From: Xanthobacter sp. YC-JY1
GTDB taxonomy: Bacteria; Pseudomonadota; Alphaproteobacteria; Rhizobiales; Xanthobacteraceae
DNA: 64,000 bases
Assembly (NCBI RefSeq): GCF_021730305.1
Contig: NZ_CP032674.1
Location: forward strand, 2,837,001 to 2,901,000
Direction of reading: 5' to 3'
Position numbers and translations under genes: made by a program. The notes beneath the pieces were generated by a model. The model saw only the letters and a program-made list of their open reading frames with translations. It was not told where the DNA came from and did not search any database. This document shows positions 1-7,521 of this stretch, piece by piece. The stretch's first letter is position 1. Each line of letters opens with the position of its first letter.

Positions 1-66
1 GTGCTCAAGAAGTACGATCCGGTGGTGCGCAAGCACGTCGAGTTCCGCGAAACCAAGATCAAGTGA
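1..66 (+). CDS. rpmG: 50S ribosomal protein L33, C-terminal part (cut by window start)
   Basis: Only the last 21 codons are present, reading VLKKYDPVVRKHVEFRETKI and a final lysine before the TGA. This is the conserved lysine-rich tail of bacterial L33, a small protein of the large ribosomal subunit. The start lies outside the window. Two hairpins with T-runs follow within about 130 bases, as expected at the end of a strongly expressed ribosomal transcript. The assignment rests on the tail alone, but that tail is characteristic. Confidence 0.85.
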   Translation: MLKKYDPVVRKHVEFRETKIK

Positions 67-131
67 TTCCGCTGCGGCGCTGGACATCGGCGCCGCGCGG
101 CCTACAATCTGAGGTTCATCGTGACTGGACA

Positions 132-159
132 GGGCACCCTCCGGGTGCCCTTTTCTTTT
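132..159 (+). terminator. Rho-independent terminator after rpmG
   Basis: A perfect 8-bp stem (GGGCACCC / GGGTGCCC) with a TCC loop is followed at once by TTTTCTTTT. It points along the plus strand and ends the rpmG transcript. Confidence 0.85.
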
Positions 160-170
160 GCGCGGGAGAC

Positions 171-197
171 GGGCGCCGGGAGGCGCCCTTTTCGTTT
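171..197 (+). terminator. Second terminator-like hairpin after rpmG
   Basis: A 7-bp stem (GGGCGCC / GGCGCCC) with a GGGA loop is followed by TTTTCGTTT. It backs up the hairpin just upstream and insulates the convergent minus-strand gene that ends at 225. Confidence 0.6.
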
Positions 198-224
198 GTG
201 CGGTCGGGCGGCGGGTGATTCCCC

Positions 225-1493
225 CTACCGCCCCTGCCGCAGCGCGTTGAGCACGGCGATGGAGGCATAGCCGTCCGCCGGCGTGATTCCCGCTTTCTGC
301 TGGAAGGCGCGCACCGCCCGCATGGTGTCGGCGCCCACGCGGCCATCGGATCCGCCGGTGTTGAAGCCGGCCGCCGTGAGGCGCTGCTGCACCTCCTGGA
401 TCTCCGCCAACGTCAGCGCCCGCTCGCCACCGGGCCAGGAGGCGACGAACGGCCCCTCCCCCATCACCCGGTCGCCCAGATGCACCACCGCCAGCGCGTA
501 GTTGGAGGACGGGTTATAGGAGCGCACCGCATAGAAATTGTGGAGCAGCAGCAGCGCCGGCCCGCCCGGACCACCCGGCAGCCAGAGCCGCGCCGGCTCG
601 TCATAGGCGGACAGCGACTGCCCCTCGATGGTGGTGAGACCGAGTTCGCCCCACTGGGAGAGCGGGCGGCGCGTCTTGTTGTCGGCGAGGTCGGAATTGA
701 AATTGCCCGGCAGCTTCGCCTCGAAGCCCCACGGCTCGCCGCGCCGGTACTTGCCGCGCTTCACCAGATAATTGGCGGTGCCGGCCAGCGCGTCGTCCGG
801 CTTGCCGAAGGGGGAGATGCGCCCGTCGCCGTCGAAATCCACGCCCATGTTGAGCCAGACCTCGGGCATCCACTGGGTGTGGCCCATGGCGCCGGCCCAC
901 GAGCCGGTCATCTCCTGCGGCGTGCCCCAGCCGCGCTCGACGATGACGAGGGCGTTGAGAAGCTCCGCCTCCCAGTATTTGCGCCGCCGCGCATCACCCC
1001 ACGCCAGCGCCGCCAGCGAATTGAAGATGGGCTTCATGTGGGCGGGGTTGGAGAGCACCTCGCCATAGGCGCTTTCCATGCCCCAATAGCCGAGCATCAC
1101 CCGGCGATCGACGCCGAACGCCTGCTCGATGCGATCCAGCAGCCCGGAATATTGCTTGGCTTTCTGCCGGCCGGTGGAGATGCGCCAGTCGGAGACGCGG
1201 CGGTTGAGATACTGCCAGGACTGCTCCGTGAACTCTTCCTGGTTGCGGTCCTGGGCATAGACCGCAGTGTCCGGCTTCAGGCCGCTGAACACCTTGTTGT
1301 AGGTGGCATCCGACACGCCGCGGGCCCGGGCCCGGGCGCGGAAGGTCTCGACCCATTTGGGAAACGGCTGCGCCGCCTGCTGGGCGAAGACCGGCGGGGC
1401 GAGAAGGCCGGTACCGGCCAGAAATGCGCTCCCCGCAAGAGAGAGGGTAAAGGCGCGGCGGCCGATGAGCAGGCGGGATCGGTCGTCGGTCAT
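225..1493 (-). CDS. Lytic murein transglycosylase, MltB family, exported
   Basis: This 422-aa protein cleaves peptidoglycan in the periplasm with formation of 1,6-anhydro-muramyl ends. Seen: an N-terminal export signal with a twin-arginine (GRRAFTLSLAG) and an Ala-rich stretch ending near VFAQQA; an SLT_2-type domain with the GYWGMESAYGE segment, whose glutamate is the expected catalytic acid; and a C-terminal peptidoglycan-binding domain (from about LTLAEIQEVQQRL). The ATG at 1493 was chosen because the signal peptide begins right after it; the frame runs further upstream only into the murI gene. It follows murI by 16 bases on the same strand, so both are probably one transcript acting on cell-wall turnover. 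Whether export is by Tat or Sec cannot be settled from the sequence. Confidence 0.9.
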   Translation of the reverse strand: MTDDRSRLLIGRRAFTLSLAGSAFLAGTGLLAPPVFAQQAAQPFPKWVETFRARARARGVSDATYNKVFSGLKPDTAVYAQDRNQEEFTEQSWQYLNRRVSDWRISTGRQKAKQYSGLLDRIEQAFGVDRRVMLGYWGMESAYGEVLSNPAHMKPIFNSLAALAWGDARRRKYWEAELLNALVIVERGWGTPQEMTGSWAGAMGHTQWMPEVWLNMGVDFDGDGRISPFGKPDDALAGTANYLVKRGKYRRGEPWGFEAKLPGNFNSDLADNKTRRPLSQWGELGLTTIEGQSLSAYDEPARLWLPGGPGGPALLLLHNFYAVRSYNPSSNYALAVVHLGDRVMGEGPFVASWPGGERALTLAEIQEVQQRLTAAGFNTGGSDGRVGADTMRAVRAFQQKAGITPADGYASIAVLNALRQGR

Positions 1494-1509
1494 GTCTCTC
1501 CCGGTCAGG

Positions 1510-2406
1510 TCAGCTAGAGGAGGTGAAGGGCCGGGCGGAGGCCAGCACCTCGGGATCGGCCACGGTGCGGCCGACGATGGCGGTGACACGCTCCGGCTCG
1601 AACGGCCGCAGCGTGGAGATGAGGCGCACAGGCGCCGTATCGGGCGGCGCCACGGCCGGGCCGATGAGCTGCGTCACCCGCCGGGCGATGGCGGGGGCGG
1701 GGTCGATCCAGGTGACGGGCCACGGCGCGAGGCGCTCGAAGCGGTCCACCAGCAGGGGATAATGGGTGCAGGCGAGAACCACCGTGTCGGTGCGCCGGCC
1801 ACCGGCGGAGACGAAGCAGGGCGCGATCTCGGCGAGGATGTCTTCATCATCCACCGGATCGCCGGATATGGCCGCCTCGGCGAGGCCCGCGAGGCGATCG
1901 CTGGGCACGAGGGCCACGTCGCAGCCCTGCGCGAACTCGCGCACGAGGCCGGCCGTATAGTCCCGCCGGACGGTGCCGGGGGTGGCGAGAACGCTGACCC
2001 GTTTCGTCCGCGACGCGATGCAGGCCGGCTTGATGGCCGGCACGGTGCCGATGAAGGGCAGCGCATGGCGCGCGCGCAGGCTCGGCAGCGCCAACGTGGA
2101 AATGGTGTTGCAGGCGATGACCACGAGATCGGGCGAAACATCGGCGATCAGGCGGTCCACCACATGGCCGACGCGCTCCAGCATCACGTCGTCGGTGAGC
2201 GCGCCATAGGGAAAGGCCGCATCATCCGCCGCATAGACAAGGCGCGCATCCGGCCGGGCCTTGGCCACCTCGCGGAAGACGGACAATCCGCCCACCCCCG
2301 AATCGAACACGAGAATGGTCGGCGCGACGTCGGGGTGGGACGCGGTCGCGGTCAGCGGGGCGGCGAGGGAGGTCACGGCGGAACTCTCGATGGCAGCGTA
2401 TGCCAT
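1510..2406 (-). CDS. murI: Glutamate racemase
   Basis: This 298-aa protein converts L-glutamate to D-glutamate for peptidoglycan. Both catalytic cysteines are visible in their family motifs: the N-terminal half has FDSGVGGLSVF and then VIACNTIS, and the C-terminal half has LACTHYPLL. The ATG at 2406 starts a 25-residue tail before the conserved core, slightly longer than usual, so a later start is possible. It is co-directional with the downstream lytic transglycosylase (16-base gap) and may share a transcript with the DUF4336 gene 119 bases upstream. Confidence 0.95.
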   Translation of the reverse strand: MAYAAIESSAVTSLAAPLTATASHPDVAPTILVFDSGVGGLSVFREVAKARPDARLVYAADDAAFPYGALTDDVMLERVGHVVDRLIADVSPDLVVIACNTISTLALPSLRARHALPFIGTVPAIKPACIASRTKRVSVLATPGTVRRDYTAGLVREFAQGCDVALVPSDRLAGLAEAAISGDPVDDEDILAEIAPCFVSAGGRRTDTVVLACTHYPLLVDRFERLAPWPVTWIDPAPAIARRVTQLIGPAVAPPDTAPVRLISTLRPFEPERVTAIVGRTVADPEVLASARPFTSSS

Positions 2407-2525
2407 GGCTTATCCTCAATGGCGCAGGCGAGATTGTGACGGCAGCACCGTAAAGGAAGGGTGAGCGGCGAGCGCGTGGCACGGCGGCCGCTGCGGGCGC
2501 ACGCCCCAGAGACTGAGCGCCGCCG

Positions 2526-3221
2526 TCAGGCAAGCCAACGAAACGCGCGCCGGACCGAGGCGTGGCCATTGGCATGGATGGGTTCGCCATGGGCCATCAC
2601 CACGCGCTCGATCGGCCATCGGAGGATCCGTTCAAGCCCCCTTCTGGCAGCCTCGCGGTCCACGAAGGCCACGCGGAACTTCCTCGGAACTTCCGGCTCG
2701 GGCGCGGTCATCAGGTCGATCCTGGCGACCCAAGCGCGCCAGCCTGTGAACCAAGTGGGTGCGAAATGCTGGATGAGGTCGGTAACGAGCAGCGTGGCGC
2801 TGGGGCGATGGAAGAAGACCACCTCGGTGGTGATCAGATTGCCCTGCATCGGCACCTGATCGATGTCGGCCGCCCAGTCCGAGGGAGGCTCTTCGCCGAG
2901 TTCTACCGCCATATCGAGGTCCGGGCGGCGTTGGCGAAGTCCCGGAGCGGCATGGATGCGAGCGGCGGGATAGGCCACCTGCCATTGGCCGAGGAACCGG
3001 TCGTGCAGCGTGTTCGGCGCGATCAGGTACCGCAAGGGACCGAGGGCCTCGACCGCGCGCCGCAGCGCATCGGACAGCGCGACGGGTGACCAGATGAACA
3101 GCGATCCTTCCGCCAGCCGAACCACCACCGTGCGGGTGGGATAATGGAAGCCGGCACCAGCCGTGACGACCGGCCCGTCGGCGATCCAGAGGTTCGGTCC
3201 AAAAGCCTGCAAAGCCGTCAT
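2526..3221 (-). CDS. DUF4336 domain-containing protein
   Basis: This 231-aa protein starts MTALQAFGPNLWIADGPVV and resembles the DUF4336 family throughout (LIAPNTLHDRFLGQW, LLVTDLIQHF, VVMAHGEPI). The family is distantly related to metallo-beta-lactamase folds, but its reaction is unknown and I see no full metal-binding HxHxDH motif. The ATG at 3221 is preferred over one at 3254 because GAAAGG lies 8-13 bases before it. The gene diverges from a TetR regulator across a double palindromic operator at 3269-3302, so it is very probably that regulator's target. Confidence 0.75.
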   Translation of the reverse strand: MTALQAFGPNLWIADGPVVTAGAGFHYPTRTVVVRLAEGSLFIWSPVALSDALRRAVEALGPLRYLIAPNTLHDRFLGQWQVAYPAARIHAAPGLRQRRPDLDMAVELGEEPPSDWAADIDQVPMQGNLITTEVVFFHRPSATLLVTDLIQHFAPTWFTGWRAWVARIDLMTAPEPEVPRKFRVAFVDREAARRGLERILRWPIERVVMAHGEPIHANGHASVRRAFRWLA

Positions 3222-3268
3222 GCGGCGACCTTTCGATTGCCAAGGCTCGTGCACTTGAGCGAATTAAT

Positions 3269-3302
3269 TTATACTCATGTATAAAATTATACATGAGTAT
3301 AA
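3269..3302. promoter_or_regulatory. Double palindromic operator between DUF4336 and TetR genes
   Basis: Two 16-bp arms (3269-3284 and 3287-3302) are perfect reverse complements separated by AA. Each arm is itself a dyad, TTATAC-N4-GTATAA, with centre TCAT in the left copy and ATGA in the right. This gives two operators side by side, as expected for a TetR-family dimer pair. The right copy overlaps the first possible ATG of the regulator (3293), which suggests autorepression together with control of the divergent DUF4336 gene. Confidence 0.85.
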
Positions 3303-3304
3303 TT

Positions 3305-3883
3305 ATGTCTTCTGTCAAGCGCACCGACCGATCGCGCGGCCTTATCCTTGACGCCGCCGACACGGTGTTCCGTGAGAAGGGCTTCGCGGCCGCCGGCGTG
3401 GAGGAGATCGCCGCCCGCGCGGGGCTAACCCGCAAGACGGTCTACAACCTGTTCGGCTCCAAGGAGGAGATCGCGCACCACCTGATCGCGCGTGCCGAAG
3501 CGCTGGATCAGGGCTATCGCGCCCGCATGGCGGCGAACGAGAATGCGCTCCGCGTGCTGGAGACGATCCTGTTGGACAGCGCTAAGTGGTGCCTGGCCAA
3601 CCCCTCCCTCGCGCGTCTGGCGCTGGCGCCGGCAGAACGGCCGCGCCTCGAACCGCCCGCCGATCGGCCGTCCTTTCAGGGGTTGGTCCGGGACGTGCTG
3701 CTGCTCGGCCAAAGGCAGGCGGTGATCCGCGGCGACGAGGATGCCAATTTCATGAGCCTGGTGCTGCTGGGCGTCTATGGTCAGGCCATGCTGACCGCGC
3801 TGGCGGGCGGGCGGTTCGACCCGCATGACGTCTTGCGCCTGATCCGGGTGGTCGTGGAGGGCATCGGCCACCAGACCACATGA
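3305..3883 (+). CDS. TetR/AcrR family transcriptional regulator
   Basis: This 192-aa protein has an N-terminal TetR helix-turn-helix (ILDAADTVFREKGFAAAGVE, then AARAGLTRKTVYNLFGSKEE) and a helical ligand-binding C-terminal half. An ATG at 3293 would add four residues but lies inside the operator. The ATG at 3305 has a weak TGAG 8 bases upstream and is preferred. The regulator diverges from the DUF4336 gene across the palindromes at 3269-3302. Its ligand is unknown. Confidence 0.9.
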   Translation: MSSVKRTDRSRGLILDAADTVFREKGFAAAGVEEIAARAGLTRKTVYNLFGSKEEIAHHLIARAEALDQGYRARMAANENALRVLETILLDSAKWCLANPSLARLALAPAERPRLEPPADRPSFQGLVRDVLLLGQRQAVIRGDEDANFMSLVLLGVYGQAMLTALAGGRFDPHDVLRLIRVVVEGIGHQTT

Positions 3884-3925
3884 GAGGCCCCCGCCCCCAC
3901 GCCGAAACGTCAGCGCCGTTGACGC

Positions 3926-3956
3926 TTGACATACGCTATATCTGAATGACTATAGC
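3926..3956 (+). promoter_or_regulatory. Candidate promoter with overlapping inverted repeat
   Basis: TTGACA (3926-3931) is followed after 17 bases by ACTATA (3949-3954). An inverted repeat GCTATA-N10-TATAGC (3935-3940, 3951-3956) overlaps it, so it may also bind a regulator. It lies just upstream of the gene at 3982 and argues against the in-frame ATG at 3946 being used. Confidence 0.5.
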
Positions 3957-3981
3957 TTCATTGCCAGAGCGGGTTTGGATC

Positions 3982-4395
3982 ATGGCCATGCAGGACGAGG
4001 CGCCGCAGCGGGACGACATCATCGGGCAGGATCTCCTGTCGTTCGACGTCGCGGTGGACGGCAGCCGTTTCCGCATGAGCTTCAGCCAGCCGGACGGCTC
4101 CAGTGCCTCGCTGAACCTGCCCTCGGACTGCCTGCGCGCTTTGGTGATGACGCTGCCCAAGATGATGGCCGAGGTGCTGCGCGCCCAGTACAAGGACGAG
4201 AGCCTGCGCCTCGTCTATCCCGCCCACATGGTGCGGGTGGAGCAGGCCTCGGAGCCCTCCACCCTGATCCTCACCCTCGCCACGCCGGACGGGTTCGAGG
4301 TGTCCTTCGCGCTGGGCGGCCGACAGCTCCAGACGCTGGCCGCGGCCCATGCCAGCATCGGCCGCACGAGCGAGGCGGCACCTGTCTTCAACTGA
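3982..4395 (+). CDS. Hypothetical protein
   Basis: This 137-aa protein begins MAMQDEAPQRDDIIGQDLLS. I do not recognise the family. It looks soluble, without signal peptide or membrane segment, and has alternating hydrophobic patterning suggesting a beta-rich small domain (VDGSRFRMSFSQPDG, STLILTLATPDGFEVSFALG). In-frame ATGs exist at 3946, 3982 and 3988; 3946 lies within the likely promoter, so 3982 or 3988 is more likely. A strong terminator follows at 4532. It appears to be a monocistronic unit. Confidence 0.6.
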   Translation: MAMQDEAPQRDDIIGQDLLSFDVAVDGSRFRMSFSQPDGSSASLNLPSDCLRALVMTLPKMMAEVLRAQYKDESLRLVYPAHMVRVEQASEPSTLILTLATPDGFEVSFALGGRQLQTLAAAHASIGRTSEAAPVFN

Positions 4396-4531
4396 GATTC
4401 ATCCCTTTTTTGCCGAGCGACCAACCCCAACTGACCCGTTCGATTTTCCTCAAGACAACGCGATTTCACGCGGACCGGCACCCACTTCCCCGGAAAGCGT
4501 CCTGATCTCTCGTGTGGCATCTCGAACCGGA

Positions 4532-4570
4532 GGCACCGGGAGCCGAAAGGCCCCCGGTGCCAATTTTTTG
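4532..4570 (+). terminator. Rho-independent terminator
   Basis: A 9-bp stem (GGCACCGGG / CCCGGTGCC) around a loop containing GCC-GAAA-GGC is followed by AATTTTTTG. It ends the plus-strand transcript of the gene at 3982-4395 and lies before the convergent formate dehydrogenase gene. Confidence 0.8.
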
Positions 4571-4609
4571 CGTCAGCGGACCGGATAGGGGCGCCGCCGC
4601 ACCGGTGGA

Positions 4610-5815
4610 TCAACCCGCCTTCTTGAACTTCGCCGCCTCCTCCGAGCCGCCGGTAGCATTGCCCTTGGAATAGGAATGGGCGCCGACGCCGGCGAGGGTG
4701 CCGCCCTGGACGATGAGATATTCGTCGCGGATGGGGCGCCCCTCGAAGAAGCATTCGAGAATTTCACGCGTGCCGGCCGCATAGCGGGCCTGAGCGGTGA
4801 GCGAGGTGCCGGACATGTGCGGGGTCATGCCGTTCCACGCCATGGTGCGCCAGGGGTGATCGGCCGGCGCCGGCTGCGGGAACCACACGTCGCCGGCGTA
4901 GCCGGCGAGCCGGCCGCTCTCCAGCGCCCGGGCGATGGCGTCGCGGTCGCACAGCTTGCCGCGCGCGGTGTTGACGATGTAGGCGCCGCGCTTGAACAGC
5001 TTCAGCGTCTCCTCGTTCACCATGTGCTCGGTCTCGGGATGCAGCGGGCAGTTCAGCGTCACCACATCGCAATGGGGGTACATCTCCTCGCGGGTGGCGT
5101 GGAAGGTGAGGTTCAGCTCCTTCTCGATGGCCTCAGGCAGGCGGTGGCGGTCGGTGTAGTGCAGCTTCACGTCGAACGGCGCGAGGCGGCGCAGCACGGC
5201 AAGGCCGATGCGGCCGGCGGCCACGGTGCCGACGCTCATGGCCTCAAGATCGTAGGAGTGCTGCACGCAATCGGCGATGTTCCAGCCGCCCTTCCGCGCC
5301 CAGTCATGGGCCGGCAGATAGTTGCGCACCAGGCCGAGAATCATCATCACCACATGCTCGGCGACACTGATCGAGTTGCAGTAGGTGACCTCCGCGACGG
5401 TGACGCCCCGGTCGATGGCCGACTGCAGGTCCACGTGGTCCGAGCCGATGCCGGCGGTGAGCGCCAGCTTGAGGTTCTTGGCCTTGGCGAAGCGCTCGGG
5501 CGTCAGATAGGCCGGCCAGAACGGCTGGGAGATGACGATGTCCGCATCCACCAGCTCCTTCTCGAACACCGAATCCGGGCCGTCCTTGTCGGAGGTCACC
5601 ACCAGCGTGTGACCGTTGGCTTCCAGATATCTGCGCAGCCCCAGTTCGCCGGAGACGCTGCCGAGCATGGTGCCGGGGATGAAGTCGATGGCCTTCGGCG
5701 TCGGCAGGGTCTGGCCGCCGGGATAGTGGTCGATCTTCGGCAGGTCGTCGCGGGCATAGGTCTTCGGCAGGCCGCCGATGGGATCGTCGTAGAGAACGCA
5801 GAGCACCTTGGCCAT
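4610..5815 (-). CDS. NAD-dependent formate dehydrogenase (metal-free type)
   Basis: This 401-aa enzyme of the D-2-hydroxyacid dehydrogenase superfamily oxidises formate to CO2 with NAD+. It starts MAKVLCVLYDDPIGG after a strong ribosome site (AAGGAGGAAACC before the ATG). Seen: the substrate-side segment ALTAGIGSDHVDL, the Rossmann motif around GTVAAGRIGLAVL, NTARGKLCDRDAI with the catalytic arginine, and TPHMSGTSLTAQARY with the catalytic histidine. The C-terminal tail (SYSKGNATGGSEEAAKFKKA) is typical of the Pseudomonas sp. 101/Ancylobacter type. The LysR gene upstream on the same strand and a perfect dyad at 6004-6026 point to its control. It would supply NADH during growth on C1 compounds. 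Confidence 0.95.
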   Translation of the reverse strand: MAKVLCVLYDDPIGGLPKTYARDDLPKIDHYPGGQTLPTPKAIDFIPGTMLGSVSGELGLRRYLEANGHTLVVTSDKDGPDSVFEKELVDADIVISQPFWPAYLTPERFAKAKNLKLALTAGIGSDHVDLQSAIDRGVTVAEVTYCNSISVAEHVVMMILGLVRNYLPAHDWARKGGWNIADCVQHSYDLEAMSVGTVAAGRIGLAVLRRLAPFDVKLHYTDRHRLPEAIEKELNLTFHATREEMYPHCDVVTLNCPLHPETEHMVNEETLKLFKRGAYIVNTARGKLCDRDAIARALESGRLAGYAGDVWFPQPAPADHPWRTMAWNGMTPHMSGTSLTAQARYAAGTREILECFFEGRPIRDEYLIVQGGTLAGVGAHSYSKGNATGGSEEAAKFKKAG

Positions 5816-6003
5816 GGTTTCCTCCTTGAGGCGATGGAGGCGCGCGTCCGCGATCGCCGGATGGAGACCGGCGCCGGTCGGAACGGGACGCATTTGGGAC
5901 GATCCGCGGGGCGGCCTGAGGCCACCGCGCCGCGCTTCCATCTTGAGGCCGGCGCAGGTCGCGTCCGGCTTGTGCGAGTTAAGGACGGGGGCGGCGGCCG
6001 GTC

Positions 6004-6026
6004 CAATCGTTTGGCGGCAACGATTG
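6004..6026. promoter_or_regulatory. Perfect inverted repeat upstream of formate dehydrogenase
   Basis: CAATCGTT-N7-AACGATTG has 8-bp perfect arms and contains a T-N11-A core, as in LysR-type binding sites. It lies in the 234-base gap between the LysR stop codon (6050) and the formate dehydrogenase start (5815), about 190 bases before that start. It is probably the binding site of the neighbouring LysR protein. Confidence 0.6.
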
Positions 6027-6049
6027 ATAGCCTTCTGCGATAAGCGCCC

Positions 6050-6970
6050 TCAGGCGCAGGCGGTGAGGGCCGGCGGACGGGCCACGCTCTCGCCCAGCCG
6101 GCGCGCCGCATGGCGCATGAAGGCGCCGGCCAGCGGCGATTGCGGGTCGCGATCGGAGGTCACGACGCCGACGCTCTGGCTGTGCACCGGGTCCACCAGC
6201 GGGATCGCGACGAGATGGTCCGGCGCCTCGAAGGTTTCGAGATAGGTGTGGGGCACGATGCCGGACCACGCCCCGGAGCGCACCAGCGACCACACGCCGA
6301 GAAAGGTGTTGGCCTCGATGCGCGGATTGGAGGCCACCCCCGCCTCGGCGAGGATGCGGTCGACGATGCGCCGGTTCTGCATGTCGCTGGTGAGCAAGCA
6401 CAAGGGATGCGCCGCCGCCTCCGACCAGCCGATGGCGTTGCGGCCGGAGAAGGCGCCGGCGGCGGTGACGAAGACATAGGTCTCGTCATAGAGCGCGATG
6501 GAGCGCACCCGCGCCAGCGGCTCGTTCTCGAAATAGGTGACGCCCGCGTCGATATCGAGCGTGTCGAGCCCGCGCTGGATGGCGGTGGAGGCAAGCGAGA
6601 GCAGTTGCACCCGCACATTGGGATAGCGGGCGCAGAAGCCGTTCACCAGTGCCGGCAAAGCGGGGATGGCGGCCGGAATCGCGCCGATCCGCAGGGTGCC
6701 GGACAGGCCGCTCGACGCGTCCGAGAGGTCCTGCCGCATACCGTTATAATCGGCCACCATGCGCTGCGCCCAGGCGAGCACCCGCTCGCCCTCCAAAGTC
6801 AGCCCCAGGAAGCGGTGGGAGCGGATGACGAGGGGCAGGCCCAGCTCCTCCTCCAGCTTGCGGATGCCGGCCGAGAGGCCCGGCTGCGACACCCGGCAGG
6901 CTTCCGCCGCCCGCCCGAAATGCCCCTCGCGGGCCACCGCCACGAGATATTCGAGCTGGCGCATGAACAT
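6050..6970 (-). CDS. LysR family regulator, probably of formate dehydrogenase
   Basis: This 306-aa protein has an N-terminal winged helix-turn-helix (RQLEYLVAVAREGHFGRAAE, then SQPGLSAGIRKLEEELGLPL) and a LysR substrate-binding domain. It resembles the regulators found next to formate dehydrogenase operons, but the name is not certain. A start at 6964 is also possible. It lies 234 bases upstream of the formate dehydrogenase gene on the same strand and diverges from a ModE-like gene. The effector may be formate or a related C1 signal; that is inference from position. Confidence 0.85.
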   Translation of the reverse strand: MFMRQLEYLVAVAREGHFGRAAEACRVSQPGLSAGIRKLEEELGLPLVIRSHRFLGLTLEGERVLAWAQRMVADYNGMRQDLSDASSGLSGTLRIGAIPAAIPALPALVNGFCARYPNVRVQLLSLASTAIQRGLDTLDIDAGVTYFENEPLARVRSIALYDETYVFVTAAGAFSGRNAIGWSEAAAHPLCLLTSDMQNRRIVDRILAEAGVASNPRIEANTFLGVWSLVRSGAWSGIVPHTYLETFEAPDHLVAIPLVDPVHSQSVGVVTSDRDPQSPLAGAFMRHAARRLGESVARPPALTACA

Positions 6971-6998
6971 GTGTTTGCCCTTCCTGGTGCCTGCATGC

Positions 6999-7023
6999 CT
7001 ATCTTATATATCGATGGGAATAG
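6999..7023. promoter_or_regulatory. Weak dyad in the LysR/ModE-like intergenic region
   Basis: CTAT and ATAG half-sites flank an AT-rich centre in the 131-base gap between the divergent LysR and ModE-like genes. Such a site would suit LysR autoregulation, but the arms are only 4 bp and the call is tentative. Confidence 0.25.
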
Positions 7024-7101
7024 CGACAAGGTGCCCCGGGGTTTGATAAGCTGCGCGTATTGGAGAGGCGCCGTCGGTGCGCGGGCTCCGGACGAGGTTC
7101 T

Positions 7102-7458
7102 ATGGCGTCGCTGAGCGTGAGAATCGATCTTGCTCCCGGAGGCCGGCTCGGCCCCGGCAAGATCGAGCTTCTGGAGAAGATCGAGGCGCTCGGCTCCATC
7201 TCCGCGGCGGGGCGGGAAATGGACATGTCCTATCGCCGGGCATGGGAACTGGTGGAAGAGCTGAACGCGCTCTTCCCTGCCCCGCTCGTCTCCGCCCGCT
7301 CCGGCGGCAAGCACGGCGGCGGCACGGCGCTCACGGCGCTGGGGCAAGCGGTCGTCGCCAATTACCGCGCGATCGAGAAGGCCGCCGATGCAGCGACCCG
7401 CGCGGCCGTGGCGGAGCTGGAGGCGGAACTCGCCGCCACCCCCACCGCGGCCGAATAA
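7102..7458 (+). CDS. ModE-like winged helix-turn-helix regulator
   Basis: This 118-aa protein matches the DNA-binding half of ModE-type regulators: GPGKIELLEKIEALGSISAA, MSYRRAWELVEELN, then SGGKHGGGTALTALGQ. The C-terminal molybdate-binding (Mop) domains of full-length ModE are missing, so it may not bind molybdate itself. The ATG at 7102 begins the homologous region; the upstream extension to 7060 is Arg-rich and unlikely to be translated. It is next to the formate dehydrogenase/LysR pair, where such single-domain proteins are often found beside molybdenum-type formate dehydrogenases. Confidence 0.75.
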   Translation: MASLSVRIDLAPGGRLGPGKIELLEKIEALGSISAAGREMDMSYRRAWELVEELNALFPAPLVSARSGGKHGGGTALTALGQAVVANYRAIEKAADAATRAAVAELEAELAATPTAAE

Positions 7459-7521
7459 TCCCTTCCCCTCAAGCCCGCGCGGCGCCTGAGCGTAAGGCGC
7501 GCGAACTCCGCGCGGCCGGCT

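Noticed and set aside
3946-3981. Use of the ATG at 3946 for the hypothetical gene
   Set aside because: It lies between the candidate -35 and -10 elements, so it would be upstream of the transcription start.
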